26,515 nucleotides of DNA from an uncultured Christensenella sp. (GCA_910584035.1 CAJTZR010000014.1:1-26515); one strand, 5' to 3'. Counted from the stretch's first letter, positions 16,401-23,344 are shown. Made by a program: numbers and translations. The notes: generated by a model from the sequence alone, not told the origin.

Positions 16401-17393
16401 AATAGCAGCAATGGTCTTACGATTTGAAAAAATATGGTCGCTCCAAGTTGAGCCATCATCTCTATTACCTCTAAAAGATGACGCATATAAATATTTATTA
16501 CTTGCAAGCTCAACAGCTACATTATCAATGCTACCACCATCATTGTAACCTACAAGACCGCCAAATGCTAATTGAACGGAAAGTAAGCCCTCTCGTTTAC
16601 CTTGCATATTAATGTCACTAGTACCTAAGTCGCTACGTCTATCAACATAATAAAAAGCGTGAGTAGAATCAATCTTAAATTTAAAGTTTTTAAGTACGCC
16701 GTCTTTGCTTAAAACATTAAGCATACCACCAAAAGCGTGATAACCAACTTTTTCATTGTCTTGTGATTCTTTAGTATAACCTTTTTTTGGCTCTTTATCA
16801 CCTTCAACAGGATTTGGAGCATCATTTCCTACAAGCACACCAGATGTTACATCATTGTACACTTGACATTGTTGCATAGGTAAATTATGATAGTCACCAT
16901 CAGTACGACCACCTTGCAAACCAGAACCAGTATCTTTAATCTCTCCATCACCTTGATATGTAATAGTATATCCACAACCATCCAATTGTACATTTAAAGC
17001 ACCTACACTTTTTGGTGCTAGTGCGGCACGTACTTGTGAATCCCAAGAATAATTTTTCCAATTTAATGTAACATCCTCTGTCAAATAACCATTTTTACCT
17101 GCATATTTATCAGTTTGCAATAAGAAATGGTAAATATCGTTATTTCTATTAGTAATAGGTTCCCAGTTTCCAAGATTAGCATAATCTTGCTCATTCATAT
17201 AAGCAGTTCTATCGCCTATCCTACCAACGTAATCATCCTCATTATAATTTAGATTAGCAGACAAACCAGCCCCATTGCCATTATTAGCCATTGGATTTTT
17301 AAAAGCATAAATGCCTATAGCCGTCATAAAAACGGACAATATCATAATTATGCTAATGCATACAGCTGATATTTTAGCTTTTCTCCTTTCCAT
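13434..17393 (-). CDS. Large secreted protein with GLUG-like and InlB-like repeats
   Basis: 1319 residues with an N-terminal signal (MERRKAK, then a hydrophobic run to about residue 30), so it is exported. Four GLUG-like segments lie at about 275-460: GGLVGYNDGGSIDNV, GLVVGVNDGGSITNV, GGICGAMFGNGKMSN and GGIVASNVSGSISSA. GLUG repeats are typical of adhesins and beta-helical surface proteins. Residues about 980-1060 resemble divergent InlB B-type repeats (YGDKITLQAAP..FVGWRF). No LPXTG motif, C-terminal anchor or catalytic motif is seen, so attachment is unknown. The start is supported by GGGAGGAAATT directly before the ATG. A role as adhesin or surface structure is an inference from the repeats. 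Same strand as the fusion gene, but separated by 1.2 kb with its own terminator. No convincing promoter was found upstream. Confidence 0.88.
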   Translation of the reverse strand: MERRKAKISAVCISIIMILSVFMTAIGIYAFKNPMANNGNGAGLSANLNYNEDDYVGRIGDRTAYMNEQDYANLGNWEPITNRNNDIYHFLLQTDKYAGKNGYLTEDVTLNWKNYSWDSQVRAALAPKSVGALNVQLDGCGYTITYQGDGEIKDTGSGLQGGRTDGDYHNLPMQQCQVYNDVTSGVLVGNDAPNPVEGDKEPKKGYTKESQDNEKVGYHAFGGMLNVLSKDGVLKNFKFKIDSTHAFYYVDRRSDLGTSDINMQGKREGLLSVQLAFGGLVGYNDGGSIDNVAVELASNKYLYASSFRGNRDDGSTWSDHIFSNRKTIAAIMQGLVVGVNDGGSITNVSSTMKQNSGMKIEAASGWWYNVNDDKTFYASTGAALLGGICGAMFGNGKMSNAYLNVETGAYLDADVRTFAEKNKYTGYKIIGGIVASNVSGSISSAMVTGNMNFLRTWGDLQGSFDYGIAGIQDIVKKYATVLKSIFVAEGTQPTNMIYKNANGGTTSNITSPHPDNPEASTQNSNSDTGYRPVSQMVRLQTRGYDNGNNQNEIKYYFSHDVYDIVEDKKVPVYDKAMIFVPEGKLLWDLYGRLVYDNLYRGATSEDIPNYYETADAKIYVGNTGKGEIGFYTKVNANSSNASQDIYENSNKQGEFWQEMSDQNRARRNGNEYQKLYYNGTTYQLKLKVNIGDGSGYKLYDQGLRIRNVGDLKNAKKLTGGAPVELYCEVKDGDTEETTVAYANLDKRLLITLNDVTGMDRTLEILKRDLIVSTTDGYAYGESTVFDNIQVTFGKSQSDPNNSGLVDGEAMLWQETKFNPDSNGVVTIDLNVAGHHMLRPSSNNYVLKSAVSDDVYNESTTFTAYILPHEITVEDGIYIRGAAVNGKFEIVNNRDFGDADKNNEKRKIRISARFNDGHFTADGIILTTANGNTYEFDSSNMTEYTQTARGLYYIEYTVTNSGAESNTSGALKSISWKNYKAQEYNVEINYADKAETSISKHGYGDKITLQAAPTDSEVFVGWRFVEGSSNYTAFTNMDDSRKYLTYKQSDFFKIKGDIKLEAVYVARDESKYLQYYTDNYGAVLRTRQADSDVPSRQYTLPQNMGWKFKEWQKIDNIQGIEGRVVFFRTVYEGNDDPATVQLIQDGEVTWEHFGRAITLKANRKYIVNDSLVQVLDKDLTLYAINNMTITDVTDESTEDNDYPKTSLRHRSFQYGDTLYINLTFTYGGFGQSYITGSTEDMTEDEIRKANKPKVELFGFTENDFTEYVRQGNIYQLSIVITMQELECRFGNNTDIVSTLTVNGEKFDNVLEILLKNKSFY

Positions 17394-18367
17394 AATTTCC
17401 TCCCTAAGAAATCATTAATAGACCACCACACATAATTAACACCAGTTACAATTTAAAAACTGAATTCAATGAACAAAAATTTTAAATTGCCACCTACTTG
17501 TTACTAGATGAAAGCCACAAATTATCCAAGTCACATTACTTTTTTCACAGACCAACAAGTATTTTTAGTTTGAATTATTATCTGCTATTTACAAATGCCA
17601 ATGCTTATAACATTAAAAAGTTTCCACAAATGTATGGCAAATCAATAGCTACAATAATGTGCAATTTGCATATATTTTGCTCACAAAAGACGCCTCAATT
17701 TGCATAGTTTAAATTTTTGGCGTTACCTATATGCGGTATAATACAATATTATAATAAGACATTAACCTTAATCAAACCTTAAACCACAAAAATAGTACAT
17801 AAATTTTACATAAAAATTAGCTACACTTTAAACTTTTTAATTTTTTAGCCAATACGTGTCTTTAATAAATCTTAAGCTAGAAAGTTGCTTGCTAAAAATT
17901 TCGCATTAAAAAAAGCACTTTTATGAACAGACTTTGTTGCAAAAATTTTATTATAATATATCTTAGGATAAAAAGTTGCTAACTAAAATTTTTACATTTA
18001 AAGCAAACATTAAAAAAGAGGCTTATATTCAAAAATATTAACTCGTTTACTAGGCTAATAAGGTGTTACTAAATTTATCCAATAAAAGCAAGAGTAACCA
18101 AAAAAAACTTTTACTTTTTTATATCTGTAAAACACTGCTCTGAACATTAAAAAGTTTGTGTTGAAACTTTTATTAATAGTTACTTGTACAAATTTATAAA
18201 CACTAAACCAAATGTTTGATTTATTATTTTTCCATTTATTTTTTAGTTTTAAGGATTAAATTTTATAATCACATTTATAAACACAAAACTAAAGCTAATT
18301 AATAAAAAACTTACAAATCTCATATCAACATAGCAAGCCTCCAATATATGAGCGAGCTATTAATTGC

Positions 18368-18683
18368 TACTACTTTAGCTTAAAGTTGATTGCCAAACAC
18401 TTGCCAATCTCATTCCTTAAATGATAACTAAAATGCAAGAAAATAGCATTTGTAAAACCTTGTTTATACTAACATTTATTCCAATAAGACTTGGTTTATT
18501 TTTATTATTAACAAAGTATCGTCAAAAAATTTATACTACTTTAGCTTAAAGTCGATTGCCAAACACTTGCCATCTCATTCCTTAAATAATAACTAAATGC
18601 AAGAAAATAGTATTTTAAAAACCTTGTTTATACTAACATTTATTCCAATAAGACTTTGCTTATTTTTATTATTAAAGTACCTT
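18368..18683. repeat. Tandem duplication of about 150 bases
   Basis: Copy 1 is about 18368-18519 and copy 2 about 18534-18683 (offset 166). Both begin TACTACTTTAGCTTAAAGT and share ACACTTGCC, CTCATTCCTTAAAT, CCTTGTTTATACTAACATT and CCAATAAGACTT. Differences are few substitutions and short indels, so it is younger than most repeats in this window. No ORF spans it. Confidence 0.9.
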
Positions 18684-19020
18684 ATCGTGAATAAATTTTT
18701 GCTATAGTAATCATTAACATTTAAAACAAAATTACTAGTTTACTATCGCAAAAACAACCCCCACATTTATCTCTAAACTATTATCTCTAAACTATATAAA
18801 GTAGGGATATTTTGCAGTATTTAAAATTAATTTGAACGAAAAATGCTTGCAAAATAAGTGTATTTCATTAGCAAGTTAGATTTTAATTAAAATTTGATTT
18901 GTTATTTGCAACAATATAAATTAAATAAAGCTAGTTTACTGAGCAAATATTATCCTCAAACTATCCCTTACAAAAAAAAACTTGTCCCTTAACTATTTTG
19001 CTTTTAACTTTATTACTTTT

Positions 19021-19150
19021 TTAACAAAACATAACTCTATTGCTTATACACTTAATTTTTTTATAACAAAACATTTCTTTACTGCTTATAACTTGTTTTT
19101 TACAAATATGTCTTTAATTGCTTGTAGACTTGTTTTTTGCAAAACATATC
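19021..19150. repeat. Degenerate tandem repeat of about 40-50 bases
   Basis: Three and a half units read (T)AACAAAACAT..CTWTANTGCTTATA..ACTTRTTTTTT. They start near 19030, 19070, 19109 and 19139. The drift between units is substantial. Confidence 0.65.
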
Positions 19151-19298
19151 TACACTAAAAAATGTGTTGAGATTTGCGGTGCAAGGTAAAAAAAGTAACC
19201 CATAATTTGCTTATTATGGAATAATATGCAAGAACTCCCTCATCAATTGTTACATATTTTGAGTGATTAAATAAAATTTTCTTTGTGAGATTTGTGGC

Positions 19299-19331
19299 AA
19301 TATATTGCTAAGTCTTTTACTACTTTGAAAG
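19299..19331. repeat. Dispersed 33-base direct repeat, copy left of trxA
   Basis: CAATA..TTG.TAAGTCTTTTAC and then TACTTTG.AAA occur here and again at 20193-20225 in the same orientation, with a 19-base exact core. The two copies bracket trxA and its promoter. Confidence 0.7.
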
Positions 19332-19479
19332 CTGTTATAACTTTATCACATTGATAATTACTGCACCAAACGATACAAATGTAACATTCAATACATAATT
19401 TGCAAAAACAATGTCAACGCTGTTAAAGTTTAAAAATATTGTTAAAAAATACAAAATTCGCACACTTTTTTGAAAACAT

Positions 19480-19520
19480 TTGACAGAATAGGTTGACACT
19501 TTTCAACAATGTGTTATACT
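19480..19520 (+). promoter_or_regulatory. Promoter of trxA
   Basis: TTGACA (19493-19498), 16 bases, TATACT (19515-19520). A second TTGACA lies 13 bases upstream (19480-19485). Start near 19527 leaves about 50 bases before the ATG. Confidence 0.75.
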
Positions 19521-19575
19521 AAAGGTAGAAAATAGTAAATAATAACTATAACTCAACTTAAAGGAGATTAAAATT

Positions 19576-19878
19576 ATGTTAAAACACATTGAAAACAAAG
19601 AGGAATTTATTAATGCAATAAGCAGTGGCACTGTTTTGGTAGATTTTTACGCTGACTGGTGCGGACCTTGCAAAATGTTAGCACCAATTCTTGAGCAATT
19701 TGCAAAAGAGGCAGAGAACGTAGAGGTGCTAAAAGTAAATGTAGACCAAGTAAGTGATGTAGCCAAAGATTATGGTATTATGTCAATCCCTACCCTAATT
19801 TTGTTTAAAGACGGCGAGGAAACAGATAAACAAGTTGGTGTAATGAATATTAACCAACTAAAGGCTTTTGTAAAATAA
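19576..19878 (+). CDS. trxA: Thioredoxin
   Basis: A cytoplasmic dithiol-disulfide oxidoreductase of 100 residues, slightly shorter than E. coli thioredoxin. The active site WCGPC is at residues 28-32 after VDFYAD, and the cis-proline is Pro72 in SIPT. FKDGEE and the Gly-Val turn near residue 88 complete the fold, with no signal peptide. AAGGAG lies nine bases before the ATG, and a near-consensus promoter is present. It is monocistronic: no reductase gene (trxB) adjoins, and repeat-filled non-coding DNA lies on both sides. No clear terminator follows within the first 100 bases. Confidence 0.97.
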   Translation: MLKHIENKEEFINAISSGTVLVDFYADWCGPCKMLAPILEQFAKEAENVEVLKVNVDQVSDVAKDYGIMSIPTLILFKDGEETDKQVGVMNINQLKAFVK

Positions 19879-19916
19879 AAATATAAATAGCCAACGTTTA
19901 TGTATACAAGCACAAT

Positions 19917-20165
19917 AAACAAACTAAGATTTTTATAGCATTTAGAATAAACATAATAAATAGCTAAAGACTTTGAGTGTTTGTTAAATATTAACAATCA
20001 AGAACAAAGACTTTTTATTATATTTGTAAACATTCACATTATACAAGCAAAGCCTTTTTGTAACGTTGTTTAATTTTAGCAATAAATAACTGAGTCTTTT
20101 TATAGAGTTTGTTTAATACTAACAACAAATAAGCAAAGCACTTTACAATAAATATAAGAACAAGC
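19917..20165. repeat. Degenerate tandem array, about six units of about 43 bases
   Basis: Units share AAGCAAAGACTTTTTATA, then a TTTGTTTAAT..TAACAA segment and AATAAAT. The clearest are at about 20045-20130. Other units are diverged. A 61-codon minus-strand frame across it is a by-product of the repeat. Confidence 0.65.
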
Positions 20166-20192
20166 ACAACTTTTGAACAAAGCTGATACGCC

Positions 20193-20225
20193 AATAATTT
20201 GTTAAGTCTTTTACTACTTTGCAAA
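20193..20225. repeat. Dispersed 33-base direct repeat, copy right of trxA
   Basis: Partner of 19299-19331, same orientation, with the exact core TAAGTCTTTTACTACTTTG at 20203-20221. Confidence 0.7.
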
Positions 20226-20275
20226 ATTTTAACAATGTAAATTAATTAGAAAAACACAAAAAAACGAACTCATAC

Positions 20276-20332
20276 ATTGTCACCACGTGTAATAGTCAAA
20301 ATAACAAAACGACCATTACTCGTGATGACAAT
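20276..20332. repeat. 22-base imperfect inverted repeat
   Basis: Arms 20276-20297 and 20311-20332 match at 19 of 22 positions (ATTGTCA.CACG.GTAAT.GTC) with a 13-base A-rich loop. No U-tract follows. It could be a protein-binding palindrome, a remnant of transposon ends or a hairpin RNA; no gene adjoins it. Confidence 0.7.
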
Positions 20333-20639
20333 ATTGTAAAAGATAAAACATCTTATTCCCGTCCACTCTAAAACTGCCAAAATCATTCAATATTGTAGAT
20401 ACTATGATATTATTTATTTGAAAATATGAATTTAATTTTCTGTATAATAACAGCAATTAGTCAACTAAAATTAAGTTAATTTAGCTAAAAAATTATATAT
20501 CAACACAAAAATTTAAATTAACCAATAAAATAATTTTTCAATCAAAGCAAATTGCTTTAAAATACAAATTTAACCCAATGTCGTGCAAAAGCTTGTTCAA
20601 CAAAAAATTCACTCAAATAAACGCATATAATAACTAGTC

Positions 20640-20925
20640 CGTCAAAGCCACCAGCTAAACTGGTGGCTTGATTTTGCCCACTTATGGCATTTCCCTTACC
20701 AAGCCTTTAGGCTCATCATTTACCAAAAGTCGCAACTATTGCCCTACTGATATTTTAATATCAATTTTAAGTTTTTATTGTTAGTAAATTGCATTTAATT
20801 TCCACTAACTCAATACGCTCAATATTTATATGTGTATAGCTAAAGCTTTTATGTTCACACCAGCATAGTTAGAGGTTGCCTTTACCAACTCAAAACACTT
20901 GCTACTCAGCAAGTGTTTTTCTTAT
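20640..20925 (+). ncRNA. Candidate structured RNA or transposon end with terminator
   Basis: A locally GC-richer block inside the AT desert. It holds a perfect 10-base hairpin AAGCCACCAG/CTGGTGGCTT, then CTTACCAAGCC-TTTA-GGCTCATC, TGATAT/ATATCA, and ends in a strong intrinsic terminator (20892-20920). From memory, GCCACC-type hairpins are common past tnpB in IS200/IS605 elements, so this may be a right end or TnpB guide-RNA relic. No transposase gene is present. Alternatively it is a free-standing small RNA. No clear promoter was found. Confidence 0.4.
20892..20920 (+). terminator. Intrinsic terminator without an obvious gene
   Basis: AAAACACTTGCT pairs perfectly with AGCAAGTGTTTT around an ACTC loop, followed by T and CTT. 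The nearest plus-strand gene (trxA) ends about 1 kb upstream, so the terminator suggests a transcript from 20640 or thereabouts. Confidence 0.75.
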
Positions 20926-21049
20926 CTACATTATGTAGATAAATATTTTTTTAAATTTTATCTATATATAAATAAATCTTTTAGACACTAGATAAATCAA
21001 GTGTTTTTGGGCAATTATATCTATCTACGCAATGTAGATAGATATAATT
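20922..21049. repeat. Cluster of TATCTA palindromes
   Basis: TTATCTACAT/ATGTAGATAA (20922-20942, one-base centre) comes first, then a weaker ACACT/AGTGT hairpin with TTTTT (20985-21008), then a perfect 16-base inverted repeat (21013-21028 and 21034-21049). The first and last share ATCTAC/GTAGAT arms. From 21050 to 21330 I see nothing but AT-rich sequence. Confidence 0.7.
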
Positions 21050-21330
21050 TGATAAATAACTTTATTGTAGAATTAAGCAACTTTAAGGCAAAATAATGAC
21101 TTTGTCTTTTTTTCTTTTTCCCTTTTTCATAATTACCAAAACTTATGCTTTTACAATTAATTTCAAGCCACTTACATAAGCCAATGCTATCTAAAATATG
21201 ACAATATTATAGTCAACCTTAATACAAAAAGCAGTTACTAAAAGCTATCTTTAATTTTTATCAATAAACACAAAATAGCTTTTGAAACTTTGATTATAAA
21301 TGAATAGTCCCTAAAGCCTTTATCGTCAAA

Positions 21331-21391
21331 AGCGGCCGTCAATCGACACGCAGTGACATTTAATAGTAACCTATGTTAATTTATATTATTG
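21331..21391. repeat. Partial copy of the cloverleaf repeat lacking the junction
   Basis: CGACACGCAGTGACATTTAATAG.. followed by CTATGTTAATT aligns to the small-hairpin module of the complete copies. It then passes directly to TATATTATT, the tail found after the cloverleaf in copies B and C. The four-way junction appears cleanly absent. Confidence 0.6.
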
Positions 21392-21403
21392 GTAGTTTCC
21401 ATA

Positions 21404-21575
21404 CACCCCACAAAAAAGCTATTTTGTGGGGATCCCGATAAGCACCCGAAAGGGTATTTTGCAGTAACTGATGTTAATTCAAACTGGAAGTGCTTGTGTA
21501 AGCAAGTTGTATTGCACTTGCAATACAAAATTTTAAGGTAACTTAAAATTTACTTCCTATAGTTTATATTATCGT
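21404..21575. repeat. Cloverleaf repeat, complete copy B
   Basis: In order: hairpin H0, CCCCACAAAA (21406-21415) with TTTTGTGGGG (21422-21431) and loop AAGCTA; hairpin H1, ACCC/GGGT with a GAAA loop (21444-21455); GATGTTAATTC; then a junction in which AACT-GGAAGT (21482-21491) pairs with ACTTCC-TAT-AGTT (21552-21564). It encloses three back-to-back hairpins: 21492-21507, TGTATTGC/GCAATACA (21508-21527) and AAATTTTAAG/CTTAAAATTT (21528-21551). No base is left unpaired at the junction. The tail is TTATATTAT. Confidence 0.8.
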
Positions 21576-21589
21576 AAGCTGTAGATTTA

Positions 21590-21758
21590 CCCCGCAAAAA
21601 AGCTATTTTGCGGGGACCCCGATAGCAACACGTAGTGTCATTTGACATCAGCAATTGTTAATTCAAATAGTGTCGGCTTGATTTATCAAGCGAAAAGTAT
21701 TAGCTTTTGTTTAAATTTGAGTTCTCTCAAATTTAACGACACATAATTTATATTATAA
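21590..21758. repeat. Cloverleaf repeat, complete copy C
   Basis: Same architecture with different bases. H0 is CCCCGCAAAA/TTTTGCGGGG with the same AAGCTA loop (21590-21615). H1 is ACAC/GTGT (21628-21638). The closing stem is AAAT-(A)-GTGTCG with CGACAC-ATA-ATTT (21665-21675 and 21737-21749). Hairpins are GCTTGA/TCAAGC (21676-21691), AAAAG/CTTTT (21693-21708) and TTAAATTTGAG/CTCAAATTTAA (21711-21736). Compared with copy B, nearly every stem is changed on both sides. The period is about 184-190 bases. Confidence 0.8.
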
Positions 21759-21972
21759 GTGCTAGCAAAGCAAGTGTAATGTATTAATCATATAAAATTT
21801 ACCTTTTTAGTTTGTATTTAATCTAGCTGAAACCAGCTTTTATATATATTTCTTATAAAGGAATAGCTTTGTTAGATTTTATCAATTTATGCTAAAAATA
21901 GCTTTTGGAAAAGATTGGTAATAAATGTTGTAAAAATTTTTAAATTTATCACAAAAAATTATATTCAAATAA

Positions 21973-22001
21973 TTGACAGCACGTTTTATATATGATATAC
22001 T
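21973..22001 (+). promoter_or_regulatory. Consensus sigma-A promoter
   Basis: TTGACA (21973-21978), 17 bases, TATACT (21996-22001). It is one of the best promoters in the window, yet the next gene starts almost 800 bases downstream at 22797. It therefore drives either a long pot-operon leader or a separate small RNA. Confidence 0.8.
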
Positions 22002-22018
22002 CAACTTGTTTAATTTTA

Positions 22019-22100
22019 TTAAACTTTGTGTTTAGTGAATAATGTTTTACTAAACTTTAAGTTTAATATACAATACTTCGCTAAACTTTGTGTTTAGTAT
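22019..22100. repeat. Three 31-base tandem palindromes just after a promoter
   Basis: Units at 22019, 22050 and 22081 each hold TAAACTTTGTGTTTAG or the variant TAAACTTTAAGTTTAA, that is, arms TAAAC/GTTTA. They begin about ten bases after the predicted start of transcription, so they are either RNA hairpins at the 5' end of the transcript or operator iterons. Confidence 0.75.
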
Positions 22101-22796
22101 TATTAACTGAATGAAACCTTAAAGCTGGTTGCTTGTCTGTAATGTTTGATTACTATAATGAATATAAAAGTTACTCAACATTTATATGGTAAAAGGAATT
22201 TGAAATAACAGCAAAATAAAAGTTAAAAAAATAAAATATTACATTCGCAAAATAAAAGTAAATAAAGAAGTTATTAATTAAAAAACAAAAGCAAAAATTA
22301 AGTAATAGACTAGCAAATAAATACACAATCAATTAAAAATCTACTCTTTTAAAAGCAAAGCAATTTTTTTGCGTAGGTAGCTCCACATTTGGGATGATAG
22401 TCAGTAGTATATTAACTTACCAATACAAAAGATTTTTTAGTGTTTTTATTAGTTTCAGCTTTTACCTCAACACTTTGCTCACTTTCCGCTTTATTTACTA
22501 CTTAATTGTTATATAAGAATACTTTTATATTGCTTTCAAACTTTTTATATTTAAGCTTTTTAAAGCTGTTTTGAGTAAGTTATTAGTTAGTATAGCTTTT
22601 AATTACGCATTTAACTTTTGTAAGTATATAATGACTTAAATAAATTATGTGCATAGTAGTTTGCTATTAGATACAAAATAGAAAGCTAGAAAGTGTGACA
22701 AATGCGATATTTTATCAAATAAAATAATTTAAATATAATTAACAAGACAAATTATAACTATATCAATTGTTACAATATTTCTAAAAAGGAGTTTTT
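22101..22796 (+). other. Long untranslated stretch before the pot operon
   Basis: Very AT-rich with no credible ORF. A GC-richer island at about 22370-22430 (GTAGGTAGCTCC..TTTGGGA..TTAACTTACC) can bring GGTA and TACC together and might be a structured leader. A TATAAT at 22627-22632 lacks a good -35 box. AAGGAG at 22786-22791 serves the regulator gene. Confidence 0.4.
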
Positions 22797-23330
22797 ATGG
22801 AAATTGGTTCAAAAATTAAAAGATTACGTTTACAATTATCCCTCACGCAATCAGAACTTGCAGATAGGTGCGAACTTACAAAGGGATACATATCACAACT
22901 TGAAAATGATTTGACAAGTCCGTCAATCTCAACTTTAATAGATATTTTATCTGCACTTGGTACAGATGCACAAACTTTTTTCAAAGAGGAACAAGACGAA
23001 CAAGTTGTTTTTACAGAAAACGATTTTATAGTTAAAGACAGCTTGGAGCAAGAAAAGATATGGCTTGTACCTAACTGCCAAAAAAACGAGATGGAGCCTT
23101 TGCTTGTAACAATCAAGCCAAAGTACAGCTTGCCAGAGGATATGCCACACGAAGGTGAGGAGTTTGGATATGTACTTTCTGGCAAGATAATATTGCATCT
23201 TGGCAAAAATAGTTACACTGTAAAAGCAAAAGAGAGTTTTTATTTTACATCTGACAAGCTACATTATATTGAAAATGCTAGTACAATACCAGCAAAAATT
23301 ATTTGGATTTCAAGTCCACCAACATTTTAA
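22797..23330 (+). CDS. XRE-family regulator with cupin domain, local regulator of the pot operon
   Basis: 177 residues. Residues 6-62 form an XRE-type helix-turn-helix (RLQLSLTQSELADRCELTKG.., SQLENDLTSPSISTL). Residues about 103-172 are a cupin (PHEGEEFGYVLSGK, with His118 and Glu122, then HYIENAS). This HTH-plus-cupin architecture is a frequent first gene of polyamine-transport operons in Firmicutes and is related to PuuR, so it probably senses polyamines and represses or tunes potABCD. The start is set by AAGGAG at 22786-22791. It ends at TAA 23328-23330, 14 bases before potA, so it shares the transcript. Ligand identity is inferred from context. Confidence 0.92.
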   Translation: MEIGSKIKRLRLQLSLTQSELADRCELTKGYISQLENDLTSPSISTLIDILSALGTDAQTFFKEEQDEQVVFTENDFIVKDSLEQEKIWLVPNCQKNEMEPLLVTIKPKYSLPEDMPHEGEEFGYVLSGKIILHLGKNSYTVKAKESFYFTSDKLHYIENASTIPAKIIWISSPPTF

Positions 23331-23344
23331 TGGAGAATACACTT

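Larger units (their letters stand above)
17394..19479. other. Gene-poor repeat-rich stretch
   Basis: No ORF here has a ribosome binding site or protein-like composition. It holds several diverged direct repeats: about 45 bases at 17870 and 17961 (ATCTTA..AAAGTTGCT), ATTTATAAACAC at 18192 and 18273, the 150-base duplication at 18368-18683, a 14-base direct repeat ATCTCTAAACTAT near 18770-18798, and the 19021-19150 array. A hairpin CCATAAT/ATTATGG lies at 19200-19219. Nothing suggests decayed coding sequence. Confidence 0.6.

Noticed and set aside
17498..17707. 69-codon plus-strand frame
   Set aside because: No Shine-Dalgarno, and composition and content (His/Phe/Tyr/Asn) typical of random AT-rich translation.
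20039..20224. 61-codon minus-strand frame
   Set aside because: It is made entirely of the 43-base tandem repeat units and lacks a ribosome binding site.
21404..21564. tRNA gene, suggested by the cloverleaf shape
   Set aside because: No acceptor CCA, no D-loop or T-loop consensus and no 7-base anticodon loop; the hairpin arms vary in length between copies.
21406..21615. The two C-rich/G-rich hairpins as ordinary terminators
   Set aside because: Neither strand shows a U-tract after the stem, the loop AAGCTA is conserved, and both belong to a larger repeated structure.
23303..23344. Earlier starts (TTG 23303, ATG 23330) for potA
   Set aside because: They lie within or touch the regulator's end and lack a ribosome binding site; GGAG at 23332-23335 fits ATG 23345 and the family N-terminus.
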